20,562 nt of DNA. Origin: SZUA-430 sp044375275. Lineage in GTDB: Bacteria > Pseudomonadota > Alphaproteobacteria > Micropepsales > Micropepsaceae. How positions within the stretch are numbered: the stretch's first letter is position 1; each line of letters begins with the position of its first letter. The stretch covers positions 1 to 20,562 of the forward strand of contig JBILMZ010000034.1 in assembly GCA_044375275.1 (NCBI GenBank). Reading direction: 5' to 3'. Under the pieces are notes generated by a model that searched no databases, was not told where the DNA came from, and saw only the letters and a program-made list of their open reading frames with translations. The position numbers and the translations under genes are program-made. This document shows positions 7,020 to 14,037 of the stretch, piece after piece.

Positions 7020-7667
7020 ATGACCGCCCACACAGAACACCTCCGCGCTTCTGATGCCCTCCTGCAGATCGTGCGGAACTTTCCGAACGAGCGCATCAGC
7101 CTGCAAGAACTGCTTGACGGTTTGGGAGAGCGGAGCTTCGGGTTCCTGCTCCTCCTGTTCGGCATCGCTTGCGCCATTGCACCGCCGGGCTTTGCAACAG
7201 TCTTCTCAATGCCGCTGATCCTCTTCGCCCTGCAGATGGTCGCCGGATTTGACTCCCCGTGGCTGCCGCGCAGCATCGGCGCCCGCAGCTTTGCCAAGAC
7301 TGATCTTGAGAAGACCCTCAAGCGCGCCGTGCCCGCGATGCGCTGGGTCGAACAGATCTGCAAGCCGCGCCTTGAGTTCATTGTCGGCGAGCTTGGCGAG
7401 CGTCTGCTGGGGCTCTTGGTCTTCATCCTGGCCGTCGTCATTGCACTGCCGGGACCTGGAACGAACTTCCCGCCTGGCGTCGCCATCGCCTTCATGTCCA
7501 TCGCGATCATCGAACGGGATGGGCTTCTTGTCTTCATCGGCGTGTTGGGGTCAATGGTGGCCCTCTATATCGGCTGGCTTGGCCTGTACCTTGTTGTCAC
7601 CGAGATCCTTCCCTGGTTCTTGCAGCATGCGCAGGAAAGCTGGACCTGGATTTCCTCACTGCTTTAG
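7020..7667 (+). CDS. ExoD-family (exopolysaccharide synthesis) membrane protein
   Basis: A 215-aa inner-membrane protein of the ExoD family, named from rhizobial mutants with altered exopolysaccharide and alkali sensitivity; its molecular activity is unknown. Diagnostic stretches are ISLQELLDGLGERSFGFLLL near residue 30, the hydrophobic segment FGIACAIAPPGFATVFSMPL, and VIALPGPGTNFPPGVAIAFM. I count four likely membrane segments. The ATG at 7020 is taken; a GTG three codons earlier (7011) is in frame and equally possible, and neither has a strong Shine-Dalgarno. The stop is 11 bp before mcd, so co-transcription with mcd is likely. Its place between two EMC enzymes is unexpected. Confidence 0.88.
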   Translation: MTAHTEHLRASDALLQIVRNFPNERISLQELLDGLGERSFGFLLLLFGIACAIAPPGFATVFSMPLILFALQMVAGFDSPWLPRSIGARSFAKTDLEKTLKRAVPAMRWVEQICKPRLEFIVGELGERLLGLLVFILAVVIALPGPGTNFPPGVAIAFMSIAIIERDGLLVFIGVLGSMVALYIGWLGLYLVVTEILPWFLQHAQESWTWISSLL

Positions 7668-7678
7668 AGAGTTCCGCA

Positions 7679-9325
7679 ATGACCATGACTGCGCAGCAGA
7701 TCCTCCCCCTCGTCCGCCAGGCCGTCATTGCGGCCGAGAAGGTGCAACTCGTCGCCAAGGCCGGCGTCCGCGAGGCTGTCGCGAAGGCTGGTGGCGTGGA
7801 CAATGCACAGAACGAAGCGCATGGCTTTGCCTGGCTTTCAACTTATGTGGAAGCGTTGCGCCAGATGCAGCGCTGGGCGGAAGGCCTTGCTTCATCGAAC
7901 AAGCTTGGCGAGGTGGAGACGCTGCTGCTGCTCGCCGGCTTTGGCGAGTATTGCGCCCAGATTGTAGGCGGCATTCCGATGAGCCAAGGCGAGATCATCC
8001 GCATGGCGGACCTTGTTGTCCCGGCTGCGGATGTCACGCGTTTTACCTCAGGTGCGGTGAACGATCTTATTGAAGACGGCACGAGCCAGGCCGTGCGCAA
8101 GCGCCTCGCCCAGCTGATCCAGGAGAATGCGGCCTCGATCACTTTTGGTGACGTGGCGCTGGACGAGGACATGAACCTCATCCGCGAACAGTTCCGCAAG
8201 TTCGTCGGTGACCGCGTTGCGCCGCATGCGCATCAGTGGCATCTCAAGGACGAGCTCATTCCGCTGCCGGTGGTCAAGGAGATGTGCGAGCTCGGCGTGT
8301 TTGGCCTGACAATTCCGGAAGAATTCGGCGGTGCGGGCCTCGGCAAGATGGCGATGTGCGTCGTGTCCGAGGAACTGTCGCGCGGCTATATCGGCGTCGG
8401 CTCGCTGGGCACGCGCTCGGAAATTGCGGCTGAACTCATCCTGGGTGGCGGCACCGCCGCTCAGAAGCAGCACTGGCTGCCGAAGATCGCTTCGGGCGAA
8501 GTGCTGCCGACGGCCGTCTTCACGGAACCCAATACCGGATCGGACCTCGGATCCTTGCGCACGCGCGCGGTGCGCGAGGGCGATGTGTGGAAGGTTACGG
8601 GCAACAAGACGTGGATCACGCATGCCGCGCGTGCTGACGTGATGACGCTCCTTGTACGGACGAATCCGAATGCGCCGGGCTACAAGGGCCTCTCGATGCT
8701 GCTCGCGCCAAAGCCGCGCGGCACGGATGCCAACCCCTTCCCGGCCAAGGGCATGACCGGCGGCGAGATCGGCGTGCTCGGCTATCGCGGCATGAAGGAA
8801 TACGAGATCGGCTTTGACGGGTTCGAGGTGCCGCATGCCAACCTGCTGGGTGGCGAGGAAGGCCAGGGCTTCAAGCAGCTCATGATCACGTTCGAATCCG
8901 CGCGCATCCAGACCGCGGCGCGTGCGATCGGCGTCGCGCAGTCGGCGATGGATCTCGGCCTGCGCTATGCGCTGGACCGCCAGCAGTTCGGCAAGGCGAT
9001 CTACAATTTCCCGCGCGTGGCCAACAAGATCGTGATGATGGCTGTCGAGATCATGATTGCCCGCCAGCTGACCTACTTCGCTGCCCGCGAGAAAGATGCC
9101 GGGCGGCGCTGTGACATTGAAGCGGGCATGGCGAAGCTGCTGGCGGCCCGGATCGCGTGGGCTTCTGCGGACAATGCGCTGCAGATTCATGGTGGCAATG
9201 GCTTTGCGCTCGAGTATCCGATCAGCCGCGTGCTCTGCGACGCGCGCATCCTCAACATCTTCGAAGGCGCCGCCGAGATCCAGGCGCAAGTCATCGCGCG
9301 CCGGCAGCTTGAGGACGGGAACTAG
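7679..9325 (+). CDS. mcd: (2S)-Methylsuccinyl-CoA dehydrogenase
   Basis: An FAD enzyme of the acyl-CoA dehydrogenase superfamily that oxidises methylsuccinyl-CoA to mesaconyl-CoA and passes electrons to ETF. At 548 aa it is far longer than ordinary acyl-CoA dehydrogenases (about 380-400). The extra N-terminal helical region (about residues 1-165, e.g. QNEAHGFAWLSTYVEALRQM) is characteristic of Mcd. The dehydrogenase core shows VFTEPNTGSDLGSLRTRAVR (FAD/substrate region), KTWITHA, and QIHGGNGFALEYPISRVLCD. Glu529 in IFEGAAEIQ aligns with the catalytic Glu of medium-chain acyl-CoA dehydrogenase. The ATG at 7679 has AGAGAG about 8 nt upstream. It lies with ccr, and a likely electron acceptor (etfBA) is encoded at the right end of the window. 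Confidence 0.95.
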   Translation: MTMTAQQILPLVRQAVIAAEKVQLVAKAGVREAVAKAGGVDNAQNEAHGFAWLSTYVEALRQMQRWAEGLASSNKLGEVETLLLLAGFGEYCAQIVGGIPMSQGEIIRMADLVVPAADVTRFTSGAVNDLIEDGTSQAVRKRLAQLIQENAASITFGDVALDEDMNLIREQFRKFVGDRVAPHAHQWHLKDELIPLPVVKEMCELGVFGLTIPEEFGGAGLGKMAMCVVSEELSRGYIGVGSLGTRSEIAAELILGGGTAAQKQHWLPKIASGEVLPTAVFTEPNTGSDLGSLRTRAVREGDVWKVTGNKTWITHAARADVMTLLVRTNPNAPGYKGLSMLLAPKPRGTDANPFPAKGMTGGEIGVLGYRGMKEYEIGFDGFEVPHANLLGGEEGQGFKQLMITFESARIQTAARAIGVAQSAMDLGLRYALDRQQFGKAIYNFPRVANKIVMMAVEIMIARQLTYFAAREKDAGRRCDIEAGMAKLLAARIAWASADNALQIHGGNGFALEYPISRVLCDARILNIFEGAAEIQAQVIARRQLEDGN

Positions 9326-9329
9326 CGCT

Positions 9330-10412
9330 TCAGCTTCCGAGGGTTGCGCCGCGGGCCTTGCGGTAGGCGAGAACCGATTCGAGGGCGGTGCGTGTCATCG
9401 GCGGAAGCTCCGCGTCTGACTGGTCCTTCGGCGTCACCCTCTCGCCCCACCTGATCAGGTGCGAGCAGAAGGTCAGGCCGCCGCCGAAGGCTGGCGTCAG
9501 CAGCAGGTTTCCTGGCTTCACGCGCCCCTCTTCAAGGGCCTCGCAGAGTGCGACGGGAACGGTTGCGGCTGACATGTTGCCATAGCGGCTCACGGTGACC
9601 ATCACGCGCTCCATCGGCACGCCCGCGCGCTTGGCCACGGCCTCGATGATGCGCTGGTTGGCCTGGTGGGGGACCACGAGGTCGATGTCGTCAGCGGTCT
9701 TGCCTGCCCGCTTCAGCACATCCTCGCTGGCGAGACCCATGCCGAGGACGGCCTTCTTGAAGATCTCCTGGCCCTCGAACTGCCAGGACGTGGCACCGAC
9801 CAGGGTGTTAGTGTGCGCGTAGGAGGTGCCCATGCCGTGGATGCGCAGGATCTCGCGCGAGTCGCCGTAGCAGCCCAGTTTCTCGAGCAGCACGCCTTCC
9901 TCGTTGTCGGTCGCCTGTACGATGACGGCGGCCACACCGTCCCCGAAGAGCACGGCGACATTGCGGTCATCCCAGTCCATGAAGGGTGCAATGCGCTCGC
10001 CGCCCACGACCAGGACGGTCTTCACGACACCGGTGCGGACCATGGCCGAGGCGGTCGACAGGCCATAGAGGAAGCTCGTGCAGGCCGTGTTGACGTCCAT
10101 GGCGCCACAGCCGTCTGCACCGAGACGCCGCTGCAGGCCCGAGGCCTGGTTGGGGCACTGGTCGTCGTGCGAGGTCGTGCCGAAGATGATCAGGTCCAGG
10201 TCCTTCGCGGTCACGCCGGCGCAAGCCATGGCGCGCCGGGCGGCGATCTCGGACATGTGCGTGAGGGAGACCTCCGAGACGCGCCGCTCGCTGATGCCGG
10301 TGCGCGAGGTGATCCACTCGTCCGTCGTGTCGAGGAACGTCGCGATGTCAGCGTTCGAAAGTATGCCGGGAGGCAGACACTTGCCCCAGCCCGTGATGCC
10401 CGCATACGGCAT
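9330..10412 (-). CDS. FabH-like 3-oxoacyl-ACP synthase III
   Basis: A 360-aa thiolase-fold ketosynthase. The catalytic triad is complete: Cys111 in NTACTSFLYG, His249 in VPHQANQRI and Asn279 in YGNMSAATVP. GFGGG-type closing glycines appear as PAFGGGLTF. It exceeds the usual FabH length (about 320-330) by some 30 residues, mostly a charged C-terminal tail after HLIRWGER. AAGGGGGAT supports the ATG at 10412. Classical FabH starts fatty-acid synthesis with acetyl-CoA and malonyl-ACP; this longer form may use other acyl groups, so I give no symbol. No fatty-acid synthesis genes adjoin it. It is convergent with mcd, the stops only 4 bp apart, so either the transcripts overlap or termination occurs inside a coding region. 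Confidence 0.87.
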   Translation of the reverse strand: MPYAGITGWGKCLPPGILSNADIATFLDTTDEWITSRTGISERRVSEVSLTHMSEIAARRAMACAGVTAKDLDLIIFGTTSHDDQCPNQASGLQRRLGADGCGAMDVNTACTSFLYGLSTASAMVRTGVVKTVLVVGGERIAPFMDWDDRNVAVLFGDGVAAVIVQATDNEEGVLLEKLGCYGDSREILRIHGMGTSYAHTNTLVGATSWQFEGQEIFKKAVLGMGLASEDVLKRAGKTADDIDLVVPHQANQRIIEAVAKRAGVPMERVMVTVSRYGNMSAATVPVALCEALEEGRVKPGNLLLTPAFGGGLTFCSHLIRWGERVTPKDQSDAELPPMTRTALESVLAYRKARGATLGS

Positions 10413-10671
10413 GCGATATCCCCCTTGAAGTCAGCCCTTTGGCAGCCGTTCGAAGCGCCGGAAGATACTCCTGCTCCAAAGGGGTTACAACCATCCGCGG
10501 GTTCAAGCTTAATCCGGCCTGCCGAAGATGACACCAGCGCCGAACCCGCGCCTGTAGAAATCGCATGAAACCGCCTTTTTTCTGATCTGAAGATGACAGT
10601 TTCGTCGGTGTTTTTTCAGTCGTTCATGTGTCGTCTTGCGTGAACTCTCCTTGCAACTCCTGTAAAAGAAC

Positions 10672-10698
10672 ATTATAGGAACTGTTGGCCAAATTCAA
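10672..10698 (-). promoter_or_regulatory. Candidate promoter for the fabH-like gene
   Basis: On the minus strand TATAAT (10677 to 10672) matches the -10 consensus exactly. TTGAAT (10698 to 10693) is the nearest -35-like hexamer, but the spacer is only 15 bp. A transcript from here would have a leader of about 250 nt before the start at 10412. Confidence 0.35.
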
Positions 10699-10820
10699 CG
10701 CGCGCATTGCCGCGCCCCGTTCAGGTGCGACGCCGAGCGCATGTTGACGGAAGTGTGGCGGCGAATGGCGCGTGGGCGTGGCTTGTGCGCGCTGTCACGC
10801 GGAACTCCGGTGCCGCGCGA

Positions 10821-10853
10821 CACCTTCTCCACGCGGACGCGTGGAGAAGGGTG
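10821..10853. repeat. Extragenic hairpin after the SDR gene
   Basis: CTTCTCCACGCG (10824-10835) and CGCGTGGAGAAG (10838-10849) form a perfect 12-bp stem with a 2-nt GA centre. Outer CACC/GGGTG bases extend it with one bulge. It begins 8 bp past the stop of the minus-strand SDR gene, so it could stop transcription or protect the mRNA 3' end; there is no T-tract. CACCTTCTCC...GGAGAAGGTG-type palindromes are widely dispersed in alphaproteobacterial genomes. Confidence 0.6.
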
Positions 10854-10861
10854 AGGAGACT

Positions 10862-11644
10862 CTAGCGCGGGGCCATCCTGATGGCGCCGTCGAGGCGCAG
10901 GCACTGGGCGTTGAAGTAGGTGTTGCGCGTGAGTTCGAGCACGAGGCTGCCGAATTCCTCGGGCTTGCCGAGGCGCTTGGGGAACGGGACTGACGCTGCG
11001 AGGCTGTCGAGAACCTTCTGCGGCGCGCCGAGCATGAGCGGCGTGGCAAAGATGCCGGGCATGATCGAGTTCACGCGAATGCCAAGATCCATCAGGTCGC
11101 GTGCCAGCGGCAGCACGAGACCGTTCACGCCGGCCTTTGCCGAACCATAGATGACCTGACCGATCTGTGCGTCCTGGGCAGCGACCGACGCTGTCAGCGT
11201 GATGGCGCCGCGCTCTCCGTCCTCGAGTTCCTGCAGCGTGGCCATGCCTTCAGCGGCGATCGACGCCATCCGATAGCTCGCCACGAGAATGCCGTTCACG
11301 CCATAGGCATAGTCTGCCGTGGACGTGCGCTTGTAGCGACCTGCTTCCTTGTCGAAGGCCAACGTCTTGCCTCGTTTCGAGGTCATGGCGCAGTGAACAA
11401 GCACACGCTCCTGGCCATGGGCCGCCCGCGCCTTGGCAAAGCCGGCGAGCGAACTGTCCTCGCTGGTGATGTCGACCTTGCAGAACACGCCGCCGATTTC
11501 CTTCGCGACGGCTTCGCCTGCTGCTTCATTGATATCGAAAATGGCGACCTTCGCACCGGCAGCGGCGAGCGCCTGCGCGCTGGCTTTTCCGAGGCCTGAT
11601 GCGCCACCGGTCACGATGGCGGCAACCGTCTTGTCGATCTTCAT
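10862..11644 (-). CDS. SDR dehydrogenase, 3-hydroxyacyl-CoA dehydrogenase type II (HSD17B10)-like
   Basis: A 260-aa short-chain dehydrogenase. The cofactor motif TGGASGLG is at 12-19, and Asp37 at the end of the second strand favours NAD(H). The catalytic residues are Asn117, Ser153, Tyr166 and Lys170. The C-terminal part (RVNSIMPGIFATPLM, VPFPKRLGKPEEF, LRLDGAIRMAPR) closely follows human HSD17B10 and bacterial relatives that oxidise (S)-3-hydroxyacyl-CoA. The usual NAG motif after the fourth strand is replaced by HCAM (84-87), a divergence seen here that may affect cofactor packing. The ATG at 11644 is preceded by GGAAATGGAAG; the open frame upstream to 11716 lacks family resemblance. A role in C4 or branched 3-hydroxyacyl-CoA oxidation fits the neighbourhood but is inference. 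Confidence 0.88.
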   Translation of the reverse strand: MKIDKTVAAIVTGGASGLGKASAQALAAAGAKVAIFDINEAAGEAVAKEIGGVFCKVDITSEDSSLAGFAKARAAHGQERVLVHCAMTSKRGKTLAFDKEAGRYKRTSTADYAYGVNGILVASYRMASIAAEGMATLQELEDGERGAITLTASVAAQDAQIGQVIYGSAKAGVNGLVLPLARDLMDLGIRVNSIMPGIFATPLMLGAPQKVLDSLAASVPFPKRLGKPEEFGSLVLELTRNTYFNAQCLRLDGAIRMAPR

Positions 11645-11776
11645 GGTTTTACTTCCATTTCCTTGAGCTGGTGTTGCGGCGGCCAGTCTGCGGCCTTGCA
11701 AAAAGATTTGACGCAAAGCGCGCGGGCGCGCAAGGCGTCAAGCAGCCCCTGCCCCAAGGCGGAATCCCAACCTCGT

Positions 11777-12163
11777 TCAGTGTCCCGAGGAAGCCTTGGG
11801 GGGCGGCACGCGGTCGATGCTGTCGAAGAACTTGCGACCCAGGGCGAGCAGCTGGCCATCGCTCAGATGATCGACCGTCTCCCATCCCTTGATGTGGGGC
11901 GAGAGCGCCGCCCTGTGCTTCTCGACATAATGACGGAAGTCCGCCTGCGACTGTTTGGATCCAGTTACCAAGATTTCCTGCACGCCCTTCAGCGCGTCGC
12001 AAACCTCGGCGTAGAATTCATGGATCGCGCGAACATCGCTGCCGTGCTGGCGCGTGTAGTGCGAATGATCCTTGACCTTTTTCGCCTCGACTTCGCTGGC
12101 CGAGAACTGCTGCACCAGCGCATTGTGGTGGTCCATCCAGACGACGGCGTGGAACTGGGTCAT
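11777..12163 (-). CDS. Small eRF1-like ('translational machinery') protein
   Basis: A 128-aa cytoplasmic protein of a family usually labelled 'translational machinery protein' and related to the central domain of archaeal/eukaryotic release factor 1. It opens MTQFHAVVWMDHHNALVQQF, has a His-rich segment (KDHSHYTRQH), the strand QEILVTGSKQSQADFRHYVE, and the near-invariant GWETVDHLSDGQLLALGRKF close to the C-terminus. The biochemical function is not established. GAAGGGAG lies just upstream of the ATG at 12163. An FNR/FixK-type box and -10 upstream (separate entries) suggest induction under low oxygen. The next gene downstream (SDR) is 132 bp away. Confidence 0.8.
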   Translation of the reverse strand: MTQFHAVVWMDHHNALVQQFSASEVEAKKVKDHSHYTRQHGSDVRAIHEFYAEVCDALKGVQEILVTGSKQSQADFRHYVEKHRAALSPHIKGWETVDHLSDGQLLALGRKFFDSIDRVPPPKASSGH

Positions 12164-12222
12164 GGTGTGTCTCCCTTCGCAGCGGCGCACGCCCCATCGG
12201 CGCATCGCTTCCTGACTGCGGG

Positions 12223-12228
12223 GATAAA
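12223..12228 (-). promoter_or_regulatory. Candidate -10 of the eRF1-like gene
   Basis: TTTATC on the minus strand lies 23 nt downstream of the FNR-type box. That is the arrangement expected for a class-II FNR/FixK promoter (box centred near -41.5). The predicted start would be near 12216, giving a leader of about 50 nt. Confidence 0.5.
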
Positions 12229-12240
12229 GCACCGTTTGGA

Positions 12241-12278
12241 CGCGCGCGGCCTTGATTTAGGTCAAGTCGCCGCGCGCG
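12241..12278. terminator. 38-bp GC-rich palindrome enclosing the FNR-type box
   Basis: CGCGCGCGGC (12241-12250) pairs perfectly with GCCGCGCGCG (12269-12278), and the loop contains a further CTTGA/TCAAG pairing. In RNA this is a long stable hairpin spanning the last codons of the thioesterase reading frame. It has no T-tract, so intrinsic termination is doubtful; an mRNA 3'-end or DNA-binding role is equally possible. Confidence 0.4.
12252..12265. promoter_or_regulatory. FNR/FixK-type box
   Basis: TTGATTTAGGTCAA matches TTGA-N6-TCAA fully and TTGAT-N4-ATCAA at 9 of 10 defined positions. It overlaps the stop codon region of the interrupted thioesterase and precedes the eRF1-like gene on the minus strand. 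It is the only such match I noticed in a non-random position in this window. Confidence 0.65.
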
Positions 12279-13077
12279 GTTCCCTTGGCTCAATCACGAG
12301 GTTTTGCGAGGCGTGGCCAAAGTAGCCATGTCGGTCGGCGAGGCGTGCCTGTGCGATGCCGCCGCCGTCGTGGCCGAGCCAGGTCTTCGCATCGTTGAGG
12401 ATCCAGTCGCCTTCAGGGTCGCGCGCGAGGGAGACCGTGAGGTCGGCGTTGATGAAGGTCCATTTCGCAAAATCGAGTTCGGACGAGATACCATTGCTGA
12501 AGTCGGCGGTCGCGGCTGCGCGCATGGCGGGCGTGGTCTCGTGACCTTCGACGAAGTTCCTGTTCATGCGAAACCAGATCGCTGCCGGTCCGGGCTTGCC
12601 GAATTCGCCCTTCACCGTGCGCAGCGATGCGTTGGCGCCAAAGGAGATGGCGCTGCGTTCAGGGGCGCGACGCTCCTGCCCCTCTTAGGGCGGCGGCAGT
12701 TCCAGGGACGGTGTATTCGCAATGGATGACAGGTCCTGCGTGCTGCGGATGACCTTGAGAACGCTGGCGCGTGCAACTTCGACGCCTTTGCTCTCGAGGT
12801 GGACGGCAATGAGCTGGATCTTGCGCCCTTCGCGCAGGACTTCCGTGCGCAAAGTGAGCGGCGCGACGGGCACGGGTCGCAACAGGTCAACCGTGAGGCG
12901 GGCCACGCGCATCGGCGCGGCTGACGCGACCTGCTGCGCGGCCCAGACCGCGAGCGCCGACGGTGCGCCGCCGTGCTGCATGTCCGGGCTCCACGGGCCG
13001 GAGGCATGGGGGCTGACCGTCACGTGATTTTCCTGCACGCGAAAGAAGGATTCCATTGGATTACCGCTGAATGTCAT
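12262..13077 (-). pseudogene. TesB-like acyl-CoA thioesterase interrupted by an in-frame TAA
   Basis: One continuous reading frame of 272 codons is split by a single TAA at 12685-12687. The first part (130 aa) has hot-dog thioesterase sequence: HASGPWSPDMQHGGAPSALA and LTVDLLRPVPVAPLTLRTEV. After the stop the same frame continues EGQERRAPERSAISFGAN..., then IWFRMNRNFVEGHETTPAMR and TFINADLTVSLARDPEGDWI, the second hot-dog. Together they match the length and order of double-hot-dog acyl-CoA thioesterases. A one-base change from a sense codon such as GAA or CAA explains it. Options are a recent nonsense mutation, a sequencing error or readthrough. The 5' end may instead be the ATG at 13056. No frameshift is needed to join the halves. 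Confidence 0.8.
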
Positions 13078-13106
13078 TGTTCACGTGATTGCCGCTTTTG
13101 GCGTGC

Positions 13107-13844
13107 TCACGCAAGGCCGGCCGTTGCCAGCATGATTGCCGCGAGGACCGCAAGCATCGACAGGCCTTCGCGCGTGTAGCGGTCGCCCAGCCATGCGCTG
13201 GCTCCCTGTCCCCTGTCGCCAAAGGTCGCCAGTCCCATGAGCCCCAGGGCCAGCGCGCTGATCGCAACGGCCGTGCCTGCGAGACCCGGACTGAGGGCTT
13301 CAGGGACGGGATGAAGGCGTGCGGGTATGACGCCGAATGACATGGCTGCGAAGGTTGCAAACAGGCCCCCTGCGGCAAATGCCGAGAGGCTGAATCGCGT
13401 GATCACGAGTTGCAGGCCGAGGTTCCAGAGCGCAATGCCGGCGAGGGCCCACCACATCAGGCGCGCCTCACCAATTCGGAACGTGCCCGCCACGGCACCA
13501 GCGGCCATTGCACAAGCCAATGACCAGGCGAACAGCATGACCTGCGCGCCTGCTCCGTGAGGCGGAGAAATGCGGCCGATCGAGATGAACAAGAGGAAGA
13601 ACATCACCGCCATCGCGGACCAGTGCGGCCGCACTTCGACGAGGATCCCGTGGTGGTGCAGCGTGTCCACGACCGGCGCAATGAGATGCGCGCCGACAGG
13701 CTCCGCCGCCTGCCGCATGAATGCGTCGATCCCTGCGAGCGCCGACGGCAAGGCTGCGCCGGGCAGTGCCTTGAGCACGACCAGCGTTCCCACCACAAGC
13801 GCGACGGCCATCGCCATGGCGCGCAAGATCCATCCGACTCCCAT
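13107..13844 (-). CDS. Unknown multi-pass membrane protein
   Basis: I do not recognise the family. The 245-aa product is mostly hydrophobic, with about seven likely transmembrane helices. Examples are AMAMAVALVVGTLVVLKALP near the N-terminus, then MAVMFFLLFISIGRI, LFAWSLACAMAAGAVAG and a final LSMLAVLAAIMLATAGLA. A periplasmic or cytoplasmic loop holds VDTLHHHGILVEVRPHW. The ATG at 13844, with GGGGGTGG just upstream, is preferred because the open frame upstream to 13991 is Arg/Cys-rich and non-membrane. It is divergent from the YdcF gene and runs towards the thioesterase with a 29-bp gap, so the two could be co-transcribed. Confidence 0.7.
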   Translation of the reverse strand: MGVGWILRAMAMAVALVVGTLVVLKALPGAALPSALAGIDAFMRQAAEPVGAHLIAPVVDTLHHHGILVEVRPHWSAMAVMFFLLFISIGRISPPHGAGAQVMLFAWSLACAMAAGAVAGTFRIGEARLMWWALAGIALWNLGLQLVITRFSLSAFAAGGLFATFAAMSFGVIPARLHPVPEALSPGLAGTAVAISALALGLMGLATFGDRGQGASAWLGDRYTREGLSMLAVLAAIMLATAGLA

Positions 13845-14037
13845 GCCACCCCCAATGGCCGCGCCGTTTCCCGGGCATAAGCATAGACGCTTGGGCGGGC
13901 GGACGCTGTAGCGGGCGGGTGACAACCGGCGCGGTGCCCGACATCGACTGGATGTGACGCAGACCACAGCGCAGGGACTATCGCCGGGCACTGCGCGCCG
14001 TCAGACTCGTGGCTCCCCTTTCCTGCGGTCGCGCCCG

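Larger units (their letters stand above)
10413..10861. other. 450-bp intergenic region between fabH-like and SDR genes
   Basis: No credible gene is seen. The part next to the fabH-like gene (about 10570-10690) is AT-richer and holds a minus-strand -10 candidate. The other end carries the hairpin at 10821-10853 directly after the SDR stop codon. The middle is ordinary GC-rich sequence with no feature I can support. Confidence 0.45.

Noticed and set aside
8048..9289. 413-codon minus-strand open frame inside mcd
   Set aside because: Long antisense frames are common in GC-rich genes; its translation is Arg/His/Ala-rich with no domain, while mcd is unambiguous on the plus strand.
9666..10568. 300-codon plus-strand open frame over the fabH-like gene
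   Set aside because: Antisense shadow; the minus strand holds a complete ketosynthase triad with a strong RBS.
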